Source: Halorussus salinus
GTDB taxonomy: Archaea > Halobacteriota > Halobacteria > Halobacteriales > Haladaptataceae
Direction of reading: 5' to 3'
Assembly (NCBI RefSeq): GCF_004765815.2
Contig: NZ_SBIS02000007.1
Coordinates: forward strand, 124,001 to 188,000
Length of the DNA: 64,000 bases
Shown: in pieces, positions 43,882 to 52,686 of the stretch
Layout of the letters: each line of letters starts with the position of its first letter
How positions within the stretch are numbered: position 1 is the stretch's first letter
Notes under the pieces: model-generated
What the model was told of the DNA's origin: nothing
What the model saw: the letters and a program-made list of their open reading frames with translations, nothing else
Database searches by the model: none
Made by a program: the position numbers and the translations under genes

Positions 43882-44388
43882 ATGAGAGCGGAAACGCTCG
43901 GAGAGTGGGTAGACACCTCCCGTTCCGGACTGGAATCACTGCTACGGCACCGACTTCTCGAACCACCCTACGGCTACCTAATCGGTGTCGTTCTCTGGCC
44001 GAGTTATATATCGCTTCTCTCCGTGTGGGCCCTGTTGCTGTCTGGTCTCCCCTCGACCGTCGGCACTCTCGGTGGCCTCATCCTCGGTATCGGCGGCTTC
44101 GTGGTGGCGAGTCTGGGTTCAGCACTCGTGATGGGTATCACCGCTTGGAACACTCCGGACGAGCGTGTCCGGCGGCAGTTCGCGCTCCTCGTTCCGTGGC
44201 TTCTCATCACGGTACCGCTGTTTGGTCTGTATTTCCGTCGGCCGATGATTCCCTACGGCGACGAACTGGGGTTGAGCGTCTTCGTCGCACACGAACTATT
44301 GAAAATCGTCTTTCTGGGTCCGGCGATTGGATTCGCGTTCGTGGCCTCCCCGCTGGTGGTACTGGGGTACAGGTCTCGTCTCGAATGA
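43882..44388 (+). CDS. Membrane protein of unknown function, four helices
   Basis: 168 residues. Hydrophobic helices at about 33-55, 60-88, 105-122 and 138-160. N-terminal 30 residues are soluble (ETLGEWVDTSRSGLESLLRH). No family recognised and no charged residues that look catalytic. Codon use is somewhat AT-richer than neighbours. Confidence 0.6.
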   Translation: MRAETLGEWVDTSRSGLESLLRHRLLEPPYGYLIGVVLWPSYISLLSVWALLLSGLPSTVGTLGGLILGIGGFVVASLGSALVMGITAWNTPDERVRRQFALLVPWLLITVPLFGLYFRRPMIPYGDELGLSVFVAHELLKIVFLGPAIGFAFVASPLVVLGYRSRLE

Positions 44389-44444
44389 CCGTGTGACTTC
44401 CTCGTCTGTCAGTGCCGACTCACTGCTCTCGTCGGGCGCTCGAT

Positions 44445-45236
44445 TCAGAAATCGGTCAGTTTCGCCTCGGTCGCGCCCCTCGCGTCGGTGTCGAACTCCG
44501 CGAGTTCCGCGAACTCCAGTCCCTCGTCGCGGAGCGCGCGCCGGACGCGCTCGGAGGCGTCGGGCGCGACCAGCATCCCCCGTACCTCCTCGTTCTCTCC
44601 GGCGGTTACGCCGCCTCCGTGAGGAGACGCCTCTCCCTCGTCGTAGAGCGAGACGTACCGCTGTAACTGGTCGAAGTGGTTCAGCGTGGCCTGAATCCGC
44701 TTGACCTCTACGACGACCGGGGTGCCCGACTCGTCGCGTGCGAAGAAGTCGATGAAGCCGTACTTGCTCTCGCGCTCGTGTTCCACGATGCGGAGGCCGT
44801 CCTCCAGCACTTCGGGATTCTGCTCGATGTACTCGTGCATCTCGGCCTCGGTGCCGGACTCCTCGTAGGTCGCGCCGTCGGTCGCGTCGAAGCGCGTCAG
44901 TCCGTGGGCGTCGAGAATCCGGACCTCGACGCGCTCGGTCGGGTTGGTCCGGCGCGCCAGCAGGACCGCCTCGCCGTCGCTCTCGCGCGCGGAGACGGTC
45001 CCTCCTCCGGGCATCCAGTTGACCGGTTTGTGGCCGGTCGGTTGGTGGACCAGAAAGGTTCCGTCGGGCTTGGCGACGAGGAGGCGGTCCCCCGGTCCCA
45101 AGTACCCCGCAGTCCGGCCGTCGTACTCGACTTCACAGCGGGCCTGCACGGACAGGACGGCACCGTCCCGAAACGCGGCCTTCGCCTCGCTGACGAGGGT
45201 TTCGGGGTCGGGCGCGTCGATTTGCTCGGCGACCAT
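44445..45236 (-). CDS. nucS: Endonuclease NucS
   Basis: Mismatch-directed or branched-DNA endonuclease (EndoMS) of archaea. 263 residues. N-terminal DNA-binding half (RCEVEYDGRTAGYLGPGDRLL), then a RecB-like nuclease domain with GFIDFFARDESGTPVVVEVKRIQA giving D, E and K of the active site, and QLQRYVSLYDE. The conserved C-terminal PCNA-interacting tail is weak: the end is TEAKLTDF. ATG at 45236. It helps in mismatch repair where MutSL may be absent or additional. Confidence 0.94.
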   Translation of the reverse strand: MVAEQIDAPDPETLVSEAKAAFRDGAVLSVQARCEVEYDGRTAGYLGPGDRLLVAKPDGTFLVHQPTGHKPVNWMPGGGTVSARESDGEAVLLARRTNPTERVEVRILDAHGLTRFDATDGATYEESGTEAEMHEYIEQNPEVLEDGLRIVEHERESKYGFIDFFARDESGTPVVVEVKRIQATLNHFDQLQRYVSLYDEGEASPHGGGVTAGENEEVRGMLVAPDASERVRRALRDEGLEFAELAEFDTDARGATEAKLTDF

Positions 45237-45366
45237 TCTCTTTTCCCGGTGGTCAGCGCCGGACGAAAAATGTGGGGGATTCGCGGTAGGTGATGTCGAG
45301 AGGGAACTCGCTACTTCTGTCCGCTCCCGGACTACGACCACGAACCGCACTATTGCCGACGCCAAG

Positions 45367-45496
45367 GAGTGACCGCACCGCCCCGCAACGGCAGGCCACA
45401 CCCTCCCCAACCGACTGCGTTGCTCCCTGCGGTGCGCTACTCGTCCCTCGCGCGACGATGGCGCGAGATGGACTCGCGCCAGCACGCGCCGAGGAG
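45367..45496 (-). repeat. Dispersed intergenic repeat, copy B (inverted)
   Basis: On the minus strand it carries, in order, CTCCTCGGCGCGTG, GCGCGAGGGACGAG (45440-45453), CAACGCAGTCGG, GGTTGGGGAGGGTGTGG (45397-45413 region), GCGGGGCGGTGCGGT and CACTCC. Matches copies A and C block by block. It occupies the 323-bp gap between nucS and the P-loop kinase gene; nothing else is seen in 45237-45559. Confidence 0.65.
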
Positions 45497-45559
45497 TCGG
45501 TGGTAGATGGCGCGCGCTACTCGAAGGTCCGAGGTCACTGCTATCGAAGAATCGGCGAT

Positions 45560-46087
45560 TCAGAACTGCTCGGCGACCTGTCGGCGCGTCTCGGCCGCGC
45601 TCTCGGAGTTGTCCACGGTCACGTGGTCGGTCGAGACGGCGTCGAACTGCTCGCGGTACATCGCGTGAATCTCGAAGTCGGCGTCGCTGGCGTCGTCCTC
45701 GCGGGCGGCGATGCGGTCGCGCACGACCGACTCGTCGCACTCGACTTTGACCAGTCGGAACGGCGCGTCTAGCGACTCGGCGAGTTCGACCGCGCGCTCG
45801 CGGTCGGCGGCGTCCTTGAACGTCCCGTCGAGGACGACGCTCCGACCGCCCTCGACGGTGGCGCTCGCGCGCTCGAACAGTTCCCGGTAGACCATCCGGG
45901 CCTCCTCGTCGGTGTACTCGGGGTCGTCGAGGATGTCCTTGCGAACCACGTCGGTCCGGAGGAGTCGCCCGTCGAGTCGGTCGGCGACCTCCTCGGCGAC
46001 GGTGGTCTTGCCGACGCCCGGCAGGCCACAGACCACGACGAACTGAGGCGTCTCCTGTCTCGCGTCGAGCGATTCCGTCTCAGCCAT
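45560..46087 (-). CDS. P-loop kinase-like AAA_33 ATPase
   Basis: 175 residues. Walker A GLPGVGKTT at about 21-29, VLDGTFKDAADRERA (Walker B-like Asp), and the nucleotide-kinase-like lid VRDRIAAREDDAS. Family members phosphorylate small substrates (gluconate-, shikimate- or zeta-toxin-like kinases); the substrate here is unknown. It is not paired with an obvious antitoxin, so a toxin role is unlikely. Confidence 0.8.
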   Translation of the reverse strand: MAETESLDARQETPQFVVVCGLPGVGKTTVAEEVADRLDGRLLRTDVVRKDILDDPEYTDEEARMVYRELFERASATVEGGRSVVLDGTFKDAADRERAVELAESLDAPFRLVKVECDESVVRDRIAAREDDASDADFEIHAMYREQFDAVSTDHVTVDNSESAAETRRQVAEQF

Positions 46088-46253
46088 CGTCGCCGCCCCC
46101 CGGTCGGTGCGTTTCCGCGCAGGTCGCGCTCATCTTCGGTATCGTATCAACGACACCAATCCCTTATCAAAATATGGAAACGCGCCAGCGACGAGCGAGT
46201 CGGACGGCCGCCACCGCGACTTTCCGACTCGTCGTCGTACCAGCGTGACCCAC

Positions 46254-47174
46254 ATGCCACACGATTCCGACGCGGACGGCCTCGTCTCGGTCGTCGTGCC
46301 GACACACTACCGCAACGACCGCCTGCGCGGCGCGCTCGAAAGCGTCGCCTCGCAGGCCTACGACCCGATAGAGACCGTCGTCGTGGACGGGAGCGACGAC
46401 GAACACGCCCGGCCGGTCGCCGACGAGTTCGGCGCGACTTACCTCGCCCAAGAGCGCGACGAAGGGCCGCAGGCCGCCAGAAGCGAGGGCGCGGAGCGCG
46501 CGGACGGCGAGTACGTCCAGTTGCTGGACGACGACGACCGACTCCACCCCGCGAAGATTCGCGAGCAGGTGGACCTCCTCGACTCGAAGGCGGGGGTCGG
46601 CGTCGCGTACTGCGGGATGGACGACGAGGAGCGCGGCGAAATCCTGCCGAACCCGGTCGTCCGCGGCGACGTACTCGGCCGCGCGCTCGAAATGCGGACG
46701 TTCCCCTGCATCAACTCCACGATGCTGATCGACCGCGAGGTGTTGGAGCGAGTCCTGCCGCTTCGCCACCGCCACGGGGCCGACGACACGGGGCTGAAGA
46801 TCGACCTCGCGCTCCAGACGCAGTTCGACTTCGTGGCCGACCCGCTCGTCGTCCGCGGGCGGACCGGCGACTCGCTGTCGGAATCGTGGCGCTACCTCGA
46901 CGGCCGGATGGAAGTCATCGCGACCTACGACCGACTCTACCGGCGGTTCCCCGACCGCATCCGCCAGCGTGCGCTCCGGGAGACCTACTATCAGGTCGGT
47001 CGGAAGATACTGGCCGACGACGGCTGGTCGCCCCGCGCGACGGCGGCGTTCGCACGTGCGGCGTGGGAGACGCCCGGCGACTACGCCTACCACGCCGGGG
47101 CGACGCTCGGGTCGCTCGCCGGGCGACCGGGACTGGCGGCCGTGGACCGTCTGTTCGACCGCACCGGTCACTGA
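46254..47174 (+). CDS. Family 2 glycosyltransferase
   Basis: 306 residues. GT-A start SVVVPTHYRNDRLRGALESV, VVVDGSDDEHARPVA, and the metal-binding DDDDR (QLLDDDDRLHP, about 89-99). C-terminal part (200-306) is helical with aromatic residues. No membrane helices. It transfers a sugar from a nucleotide donor, probably for surface glycans or glycolipids; acceptor unknown. ATG at 46254 gives the GT-A start after ten residues. Confidence 0.88.
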   Translation: MPHDSDADGLVSVVVPTHYRNDRLRGALESVASQAYDPIETVVVDGSDDEHARPVADEFGATYLAQERDEGPQAARSEGAERADGEYVQLLDDDDRLHPAKIREQVDLLDSKAGVGVAYCGMDDEERGEILPNPVVRGDVLGRALEMRTFPCINSTMLIDREVLERVLPLRHRHGADDTGLKIDLALQTQFDFVADPLVVRGRTGDSLSESWRYLDGRMEVIATYDRLYRRFPDRIRQRALRETYYQVGRKILADDGWSPRATAAFARAAWETPGDYAYHAGATLGSLAGRPGLAAVDRLFDRTGH

Positions 47175-47254
47175 CCGGTCGAGCGCGCGGGCTATTGACG
47201 AACCCTCCGCGACCCGAGAGATTAACGCGTTGGCGTCCGAAAGGCGTCACGACG

Positions 47255-48460
47255 ATGTCCCCACACGACGAACTCGCCGACCTCGCGGCCGACCTCGTGG
47301 CGATTCCGACCGAGAACCCGCCGGGCGACGAGCGGCCCTGCGCCGAGTTCGTCGTGGACTGGTTCGAGGAGCGCGACATCGAGGCGCGACTCGTGGAGAA
47401 ACCGAGCGCCGAGCGCGCCCAAGCGGTCGCGTGGGTCGGCGACGACCCGCGAGCGGAGTCGAGGAGCGAAGACTCGACCGAAACTGACGGCGCGCCCACG
47501 CTCGTCCTGAACGGCCACCTCGACGTGGTGCCCGCGGGCGACCCCGACGAGTGGACTCACGACCCCTTCGCCGGAGTCGTCGAGGAGGGCCGCCTCTACG
47601 GCCGGGGGAGCGCCGACACGAAGACCAACGTCGCGGCCGCGATGCTCGCGCTCCGGGACCTCCAACAGGAAATCGAGACCGGGAACCTCGACGGGACGCT
47701 CCTGTTCCACGGCGCGATGGGCGAGGAGACCGGCCACCCCGGCACCCGGACGCTCATCGAGGAGGGCTACGGCGGCGATTTGGCGGTCGCGCTGGAACCG
47801 ACCGACTTCCGGGTCGGCACGAGCGCGAAGGGGGTCGCGACCTACCGCGTCGGGGTCTCGGGGTCGGCGTCCCACGCGAGTCGCCCCGACCAAGGCACCA
47901 ACGCCGTGGACGCCGCGCGGCCCCTCCTCAACGCGATAGATGACTACGACCGTCGCGTGCGCGAGCGCACGGACCCACTGGTCGGCCGGGCGTACGCGAC
48001 CGTCACCGAGTTCGTCGCGGGAACCGACTCGAACATGGCGGTCCTGCCCGGTCGCGCGGAGTTGCTGTTAGACCGGCGTATCCTGCCCGACGAGAGCTAC
48101 GACGAGGTAGTGAGCGAAATCGAGGAGTTGCTCGCGGAGGTCGAACGCGAGGAGAACGTCGAGACCGACCTGTCGCTAGTCAAGCACTACGCGTCCGCGG
48201 GGATTCCGACCGACCACCTCCTCGCCGAGCGATTTCGCGACCGCTCGGCGGAACTGGCCGACGCGCCCCGAGAGCCGTGGGGACTGGAGGCCGCGACCGA
48301 CGCCCGCGAGTTCGTGGCCGCCGGGATTCCGGCCATCATCTGGGGCGCGGGCGACCTCGGGCAGGCCCACACCGTGGACGAGTCGGTAGACCTCGCGGAC
48401 GCCGCGACCGGACTGGAGATTCTGAAGGAAAGCGTGCGTCTGACCCTGCGCGATTCTTAG
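47255..48460 (+). CDS. M20-family metallopeptidase/deacylase
   Basis: 401 residues, ArgE/DapE/carboxypeptidase type. VLNGHLDVVPAGD (His-x-Asp), GRGSADTKTNVAA (bridging Asp), GAMGEETGHPGT (Glu-Glu), ALEPT and a final His in GAGDLGQAHTVDE. The dimerisation domain spans about 190-300. The reaction could be N-acyl amino acid hydrolysis or a similar step. It is convergent with and overlaps the next gene by 4 bases at 48457-48460. Confidence 0.9.
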   Translation: MSPHDELADLAADLVAIPTENPPGDERPCAEFVVDWFEERDIEARLVEKPSAERAQAVAWVGDDPRAESRSEDSTETDGAPTLVLNGHLDVVPAGDPDEWTHDPFAGVVEEGRLYGRGSADTKTNVAAAMLALRDLQQEIETGNLDGTLLFHGAMGEETGHPGTRTLIEEGYGGDLAVALEPTDFRVGTSAKGVATYRVGVSGSASHASRPDQGTNAVDAARPLLNAIDDYDRRVRERTDPLVGRAYATVTEFVAGTDSNMAVLPGRAELLLDRRILPDESYDEVVSEIEELLAEVEREENVETDLSLVKHYASAGIPTDHLLAERFRDRSAELADAPREPWGLEAATDAREFVAAGIPAIIWGAGDLGQAHTVDESVDLADAATGLEILKESVRLTLRDS

Positions 48461-49176
48461 AGCGCCACGCCGTCGAGGCTCGCGTCGAGGTCTTCGACGT
48501 ACTCGTTGAACGCTTCGACGAACGCGGGCACGTCCTCGGCGAGTCGGCGCACGTCGTGGGCCGAGGGCGGTTGGTACTGCGAGAGGAGATAGATGCCGCC
48601 CTCGCCGCCGACCCGGAGGTACGACGCGCCGCCTTCGTCCCACTTGAGTTCCCAGCGGTTGCCCGCGACGCGGGTCCCCCACGTGCCGTACTCGCCGCCC
48701 TCGTACCGGGCGAGTTGGTGGGCCATCCGGTCTGCGACCTCGCGGACGCGCCCGAGGACGCGCTCGCGCTCGGCGACGACCGACTCGGTGGAGGCCACCT
48801 CGGGGAACTCGGCGGGCACCTCGTCTAACACGCCGTCGAGCGACCGGACGTACTCGTTGAACGACGCCACGAAGTTCCCGTAGTCGGTCATCGCGTCGGC
48901 GAGGGCTTCGGGGTCGGGCGGTTGGTGGGTCGAGACGACGTAGGTCTCGGCTCTGCGGCCCTCGAACAGGAGGAACTGCAACTCGCCCGCCTCGTACTTC
49001 ACGGTCCACTCGCCGCGGTCGGTCTCGAAGGTGCGCTTGCCGTAGTCGCCGCCCTGAAGCAGGGCGAGTTCGCGGGCGATGGTTCCGGCGTGGTCCCGGA
49101 CCCGCGCGACCACCTCGTCGCGGCGCTCGGCGGCCTCGTCGGTCGATTCGGCGGGCACGTTGAACTCCTCTGTCAT
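48457..49176 (-). CDS. Internally duplicated protein of unknown function
   Basis: 239 residues made of two similar halves of about 100 residues (about 18-122 and 133-239). Both read RDxVxxRVRD, LxxxxGGxYG, a W-x-x-K strand, then QPP...FVxxFNEYVxxLDxxLD. No named family recognised. The conserved Trp/Lys strand and the FNEYV helix appear in both halves, so it is a gene-internal duplication. Acidic throughout, no membrane span. The first half starts right after the MTEEFNVPAES leader. Confidence 0.7.
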   Translation of the reverse strand: MTEEFNVPAESTDEAAERRDEVVARVRDHAGTIARELALLQGGDYGKRTFETDRGEWTVKYEAGELQFLLFEGRRAETYVVSTHQPPDPEALADAMTDYGNFVASFNEYVRSLDGVLDEVPAEFPEVASTESVVAERERVLGRVREVADRMAHQLARYEGGEYGTWGTRVAGNRWELKWDEGGASYLRVGGEGGIYLLSQYQPPSAHDVRRLAEDVPAFVEAFNEYVEDLDASLDGVAL

Positions 49177-49277
49177 CGGTCGAACTCGGGGCGGCACGGA
49201 TAAAAGGGTCGTGTCCGACGAGCGAAGCGGACGCGGGAGGTCGGATTTTCGGGTCCGAGACGTTCGTCTTTTCACCC

Positions 49278-49412
49278 CGGCGCGTGGGGGCGCGGCGCTC
49301 GTGGGCCGCGCCCATTCCGCGCGAGGGACGAGCAACGCAGGCCGCAGGCCGAGTAGCACAGGCGGTTGGGGAGGTGTGAGGCCCTCGCGATGCGGAGCGG
49401 TGCCGTGCGGTA
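49278..49412 (+). repeat. Dispersed intergenic repeat, copy C
   Basis: Order of blocks: CGGCGCGTGGGGGCGCGGCG, GCGCGAGGGACGAG (49319-49332), CAACGCAG, CGGTTGGGGAGGTGTG (49363-49378), GCGGAGCGGTGCCGTGCGGT. Same order as copies A (31.3 kb) and B (45.4 kb, inverted). It fills most of the 336-bp gap 49177-49512; 49413-49512 shows no gene. Confidence 0.65.
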
Positions 49413-49512
49413 TGATAGGCTCAAGCCTGAAGCCAGCTCTGTCGAGTCGGTTCCACTTTCGTCTCCCTACTCCATCCACCGTCCGGAGTCACGGAAGAAC
49501 CGACAAAACGCG

Positions 49513-49980
49513 CTACTCCCGAAACTCGCGGTGAAGCGCCATCCCCTCGTCGGCCAGCACGTCGCCGACGACCGGAATCTCCCGGCCGCGGCGCTCGAAT
49601 ATCTCCCCGCAGGGGACGCTCTCGGGACCGCCGAACTCCTCGGCCAGTCGCGCCGCCGAGACGCTGTAGACGACCCCGCCCAGTCCCGCGATGGCGATGC
49701 CGCCCGCGCACATTGGGCACGGTTCGGTGCTGGTGTACATCACCGTCTCGGCGCGCTCCTCGGAAGAGAACTCGCGGGCCGCGCGGCGCGCGAGCGTGAG
49801 TTCCGGGTGGAGCGCGATATCGTCGTCGGTGTTCTCGCGGTTGGTCTCGTCCATCACGACCTCGCCGTCGCGGACCAGCACCGAGCCGTACGGCCCGTCG
49901 CCGCGCTCGCCCGCCTCGCGGGCGAGGTCGATTGCGCGTCGGACGTGGGTCGGGTGGTCGAGCGCGTCGAGTTCGGCCAT
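49513..49980 (-). CDS. Nucleoside/nucleobase deaminase (CDA fold)
   Basis: 155 residues. Zinc site HPE (LHPELTLARRA, about 57-66) and PCPMCAGG (about 87-94) give H, C, C with the catalytic Glu. This is the TadA/GuaD-type cytidine deaminase-like fold. It probably deaminates guanine, adenine or cytosine derivatives; the lack of a tRNA-binding tail argues for free bases. Convergent with nothing nearby; the tRNA-Pro gene lies 146 bp to the right. Confidence 0.85.
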   Translation of the reverse strand: MAELDALDHPTHVRRAIDLAREAGERGDGPYGSVLVRDGEVVMDETNRENTDDDIALHPELTLARRAAREFSSEERAETVMYTSTEPCPMCAGGIAIAGLGGVVYSVSAARLAEEFGGPESVPCGEIFERRGREIPVVGDVLADEGMALHREFRE

Positions 49981-50125
49981 AGGTGTAAGCGTCTCGCGCC
50001 GCGGACAGAAGAGTTGCGGTCCGGGAACTGAGGTCCAGAGTAGGTCGCTCGGAACTCTCAGCGGCCGACCGAATTTGGGTGCGAGACGAGTGTCGCCGCT
50101 AACGAATAACAGGTTGCGGGAAAAG

Positions 50126-50198
50126 TGGGCCGGCGCGAATTCGAATCGCGGTTACGGCCACCCGAAGGCCGAAGGATACCAAGCTACCCCACCGGCCC
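50126..50198 (-). tRNA. tRNA-Pro (anticodon CGG)
   Basis: Complete cloverleaf on the minus strand: acceptor GGGCCGG/CCGGCCC, D arm GGGTAGCTTGGTATCC, anticodon stem CGGCC/GGCCG with loop TTCGGGT (anticodon CGG, reading CCG), T arm CGCGA-TTCGAAT-TCGCG, discriminator A. CCA is not encoded. CTTTT follows as a terminator. No intron is seen. Confidence 0.95.
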
Positions 50199-50301
50199 GC
50201 AGATGGACAAAAGTGGGTCGGAAGTTTAATCCTTCCGGATTCCGCCGACCGCCCGAGGAGAATCGCATTCCCGGACGCCGAGAGTCGCCCGACGGGACCC
50301 C

Positions 50302-50607
50302 CTACGTCGCGCGGTAGAACTCGACGCGCTCGCCGTCGTCCATCGCGGTGCGCTTCTCCAGTTCGCCAGCGTGAACCAGATACTCGAACGCCCACCGGTA
50401 CCGGTCTTCGGCCGACTGCTCGCCGAGGAGCGCCCCCACGTCCTCCCACGTCGAGTTCGAGTCCTGCTGAACGTTCGCCTCCGCCTGCCGGAATATCTCC
50501 TCGATGGAGTAGGCGGTCGGCTTCTCGGCGTCGAGGAAGCCGTAGACGAGTTCGACGACGCTCCGGTCCGGTTCGGCCTGCGCCCACTGCTCGTCGGAGA
50601 GTGGCAT
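50302..50607 (-). CDS. Haloarchaeal hypothetical protein, possible winged helix
   Basis: 101 residues. Helical N-terminus (SVVELVYGFLDAEK), IEEIFRQAEANVQ, FEYLVHAGELEKR and a final strand VEFYRAT resemble a small winged helix without clear DNA-contact residues. ATG at 50607. Function unknown. Confidence 0.65.
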   Translation of the reverse strand: MPLSDEQWAQAEPDRSVVELVYGFLDAEKPTAYSIEEIFRQAEANVQQDSNSTWEDVGALLGEQSAEDRYRWAFEYLVHAGELEKRTAMDDGERVEFYRAT

Positions 50608-50807
50608 TGGCTCCCGTAGCGGACGCGCGGCCTTCAGCGTTGTTGCAGGTTCGGGCGGTCGCCCCGGTTGCCGTGACGGTCGCCGGAGTCGTCGGCCGTG
50701 CTGTCGGTGCTGTCGTCGTCGGAGTCGGACTCACCCCGCGGTCGGTCGAGACCGCGCAAAAATCCAGATGTTTATAAAAGCAATACGAAGATACGGATTC
50801 CGATTTT

Positions 50808-51272
50808 TTATACGTCCGTTTCCCCGCGCGATTCGACGGTCTCCTCGACGTACGTCACCGCCTCAGCGGCCGAGCCGACGGGTTCGACCCCCGGCGCGTC
50901 GTGGGTGCCGATGCCCGCTATCGGGCGGTCGAACACGCCAGCGTAGCCCACCTCCGAGAGCGTGCCGACGCCGCCGTCCACCGCGATAACGGCGTCGCCG
51001 TTCATCACGACCAGCGCGTTCCGGGCGTGGCCGAGTCCGGTAGCGATGGGCACGTCCACGTGGGGGTTCGCCGCGGCGCGCTCCTCGCCGGGCAAGATGC
51101 CGATGGTCCGCCCGTCGGTCTCGCTCGCGCCGCGACAGGCCGCCTCCATGACTCCGCCCAACCCGCCACAGACGACGGTGTGGCCCCGCTGGGCGAGGCG
51201 GCGGCCGACGCGTTCGGCGGACTTGGCTTGCGATTCGGTAACAGTGCTACCGCCGATGACGCTGACTCGCAT
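50808..51272 (-). CDS. LOG/TIGR00725-type Rossmann protein
   Basis: 154 residues. MRVSVIGGSTVTE, GLGGVMEAACRGASE and VDGGVGTLSEVGYA match the lysine decarboxylase-like (LOG/YpsA) fold, including the PGGxGT-like motif. Such proteins bind nucleotides and may act as phosphoribohydrolases or carriers. Start at 51272 matches the family; an upstream extension to 51377 is unsupported. A TATA-like TTTATAAAA (50771-50779) lies beyond its 3' end on the plus strand, with no gene after it. Confidence 0.82.
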   Translation of the reverse strand: MRVSVIGGSTVTESQAKSAERVGRRLAQRGHTVVCGGLGGVMEAACRGASETDGRTIGILPGEERAAANPHVDVPIATGLGHARNALVVMNGDAVIAVDGGVGTLSEVGYAGVFDRPIAGIGTHDAPGVEPVGSAAEAVTYVEETVESRGETDV

Positions 51273-51407
51273 AGGCGGAGATGGCGTGTGTGGAACCGTA
51301 GTGGTATCGCTCGACGGACGGGAAACGACCCGGCGCGCGCCGGGTGACCGGTATCGGTTCGCGCCCATCGCAGTCACCGCGCCGCGACGAAACGCTCGGA
51401 GTCGGCG

Positions 51408-52004
51408 TCAGTACTGCTCGAATCCCTCGGTGTCGAGGTAGTTGTGCGCGACCGTGATGGCGTGGTCGGCGTGGAGGAGTTCCGGTCCGAGGCGCACCCG
51501 GCGGTCGGCCGTGTCCCCGAGGAGTCCCGCTTCCTCCTCGCCGAAGTCGTGGTGGTCCGAGAGGACGAAGACCGGGTTCTCGGGGGGTTCCACGTACACG
51601 ACAGGGTCGCCCTCCTCGTGGAGTTGGACGACGGTGCCCTTGCGGGCGGCCTCCTCCAGTACCGGTTCGAAACCGCGCGTCGAGACGTAGACGCCGGGCG
51701 AACTCTCCGCTTCCATGTGGCCGATGGCCTCGCTCTTTTCTTCGAGGGCACCGCGAATCAGGGCCGCCGTGCTTCGCTCGTCGGGGTTGAGCCGACGCAA
51801 CTCCGACCCCTCGAACCGAACCGTCACCTCGTCCTGCAGGACGAGGAGGACCCGGACCTCCTCGCGAATCGCGTGCGAGAGGAAGAACGCGGAGTTGACG
51901 CACCGACACAGCACGTCGAGGCGGCCCGCGCCGCCCGCGAGGTCGTCTAACGAAAAGTCGGGGGTCGTCGGGGCGTCGTGACCGAGAACGATGAACTGGC
52001 GCAT
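51408..52004 (-). CDS. trmY: tRNA (pseudouridine54-N1)-methyltransferase TrmY
   Basis: 198 residues, SPOUT methyltransferase of archaea that makes m1-pseudouridine at position 54. [40 protein letters not shown], and the knot region [14 protein letters not shown] with [16 protein letters not shown]. Length and motifs fit. The tRNA-Pro gene lies 1.2 kb away. Preceded by VapBC on the same strand. Confidence 0.93.
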   Translation of the reverse strand: MRQFIVLGHDAPTTPDFSLDDLAGGAGRLDVLCRCVNSAFFLSHAIREEVRVLLVLQDEVTVRFEGSELRRLNPDERSTAALIRGALEEKSEAIGHMEAESSPGVYVSTRGFEPVLEEAARKGTVVQLHEEGDPVVYVEPPENPVFVLSDHHDFGEEEAGLLGDTADRRVRLGPELLHADHAITVAHNYLDTEGFEQY

Positions 52005-52049
52005 GGGAGTTGGTTTTCCGGCGGGCGTAATACGCGCGTCGGAAGCAAA

Positions 52050-52451
52050 TTACTCGTCGTCGGCCGCGACGCGACCGTCGGCGGTCGTCGTTTCGGGTTC
52101 GAGTTGCACGCGGTCGATGGCAACACCGTCGAATGCCTTGTCGCTAGAGAGGATTTCTTCCCCCGCCAGCGCCGCGTGGAAGGCGTCGAAGACGTTCAGC
52201 CCCTCGTCGATGTACTCCGACGCTTGAAACACGGCCTCCTCGTCGATGTCGGCGTCGGTCATCTCTAAGATACTGATTGCGGCCCGTTCTCGGTCGAACG
52301 GGAACTGTTCCTCTATGAGAAACAGTTCCACGAAGGTCGTCATAGACACTTCGAGGTCGTCTCCGTACTCGTCGTACAGCTTTTCGGCTCTCTCGGTCAA
52401 CCAGTCGTCGTCTTTCAGGAGTGCGACCCAGAAATCCGTGTCAGCGTACAT
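52050..52451 (-). CDS. vapC: VapC-type PIN-domain toxin
   Basis: 133 residues. PIN active-site acids D4 (MYADTDFW), E43 (TTFVELFLIEE), D91-type in NVFDAFHAALA and D in ILSSDKAFD. It cleaves RNA, classically tRNA. Starts inside the end of the VapB gene (11-base overlap), a typical antitoxin-first operon. The frame extends upstream, but ATG at 52451 gives the exact PIN start. Confidence 0.88.
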   Translation of the reverse strand: MYADTDFWVALLKDDDWLTERAEKLYDEYGDDLEVSMTTFVELFLIEEQFPFDRERAAISILEMTDADIDEEAVFQASEYIDEGLNVFDAFHAALAGEEILSSDKAFDGVAIDRVQLEPETTTADGRVAADDE

Positions 52452-52686
52452 GTTCCTCCGCCTCCTCGCGACCGCGTTCGAGACCCGCTTCGCGTAGTTC
52501 TTCGGTAGAAGCCGACTTGAACTCGTCACTGGCGGCCGAGCGAAGGGCTTCGAGTGGGTCTTCCGGAATCGGAATTAGTTTGATTCCACTTCGAAGTTCG
52601 ACGAGTCGATACTCGTCACCGTATCTATCGCGCGTCTCTCGCGGAATCGTGATACGTCCGCGCTCGTCTGTCGATACCTTAGACAT
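52441..52686 (-). CDS. vapB: VapB-type AbrB/SpoVT antitoxin
   Basis: 81 residues. N-terminal swapped-hairpin DNA-binding domain (VSTDERGRITIPRETRDRYG, LVELRSGIKLIPI) followed by an acidic helical tail that would bind VapC. It neutralises the toxin and represses the operon. A minus-strand TATA box (TACTAATAAG, 52713-52722) is about 30 bases upstream, giving a leaderless start. Confidence 0.88.
   Translation of the reverse strand: MSKVSTDERGRITIPRETRDRYGDEYRLVELRSGIKLIPIPEDPLEALRSAASDEFKSASTEELREAGLERGREEAEEHVR

Noticed and set aside
45560-46087. Reading the P-loop kinase as a zeta-type toxin
   Set aside because: No antitoxin-sized gene is attached and the motifs fit many small-molecule kinases equally well.
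50634-50759. A minus-strand acidic 41-codon ORF beginning with TTG
   Set aside because: Composition is protein-like, but the only start is TTG, the nearby TATA box would begin transcription after it, and there is no other support.
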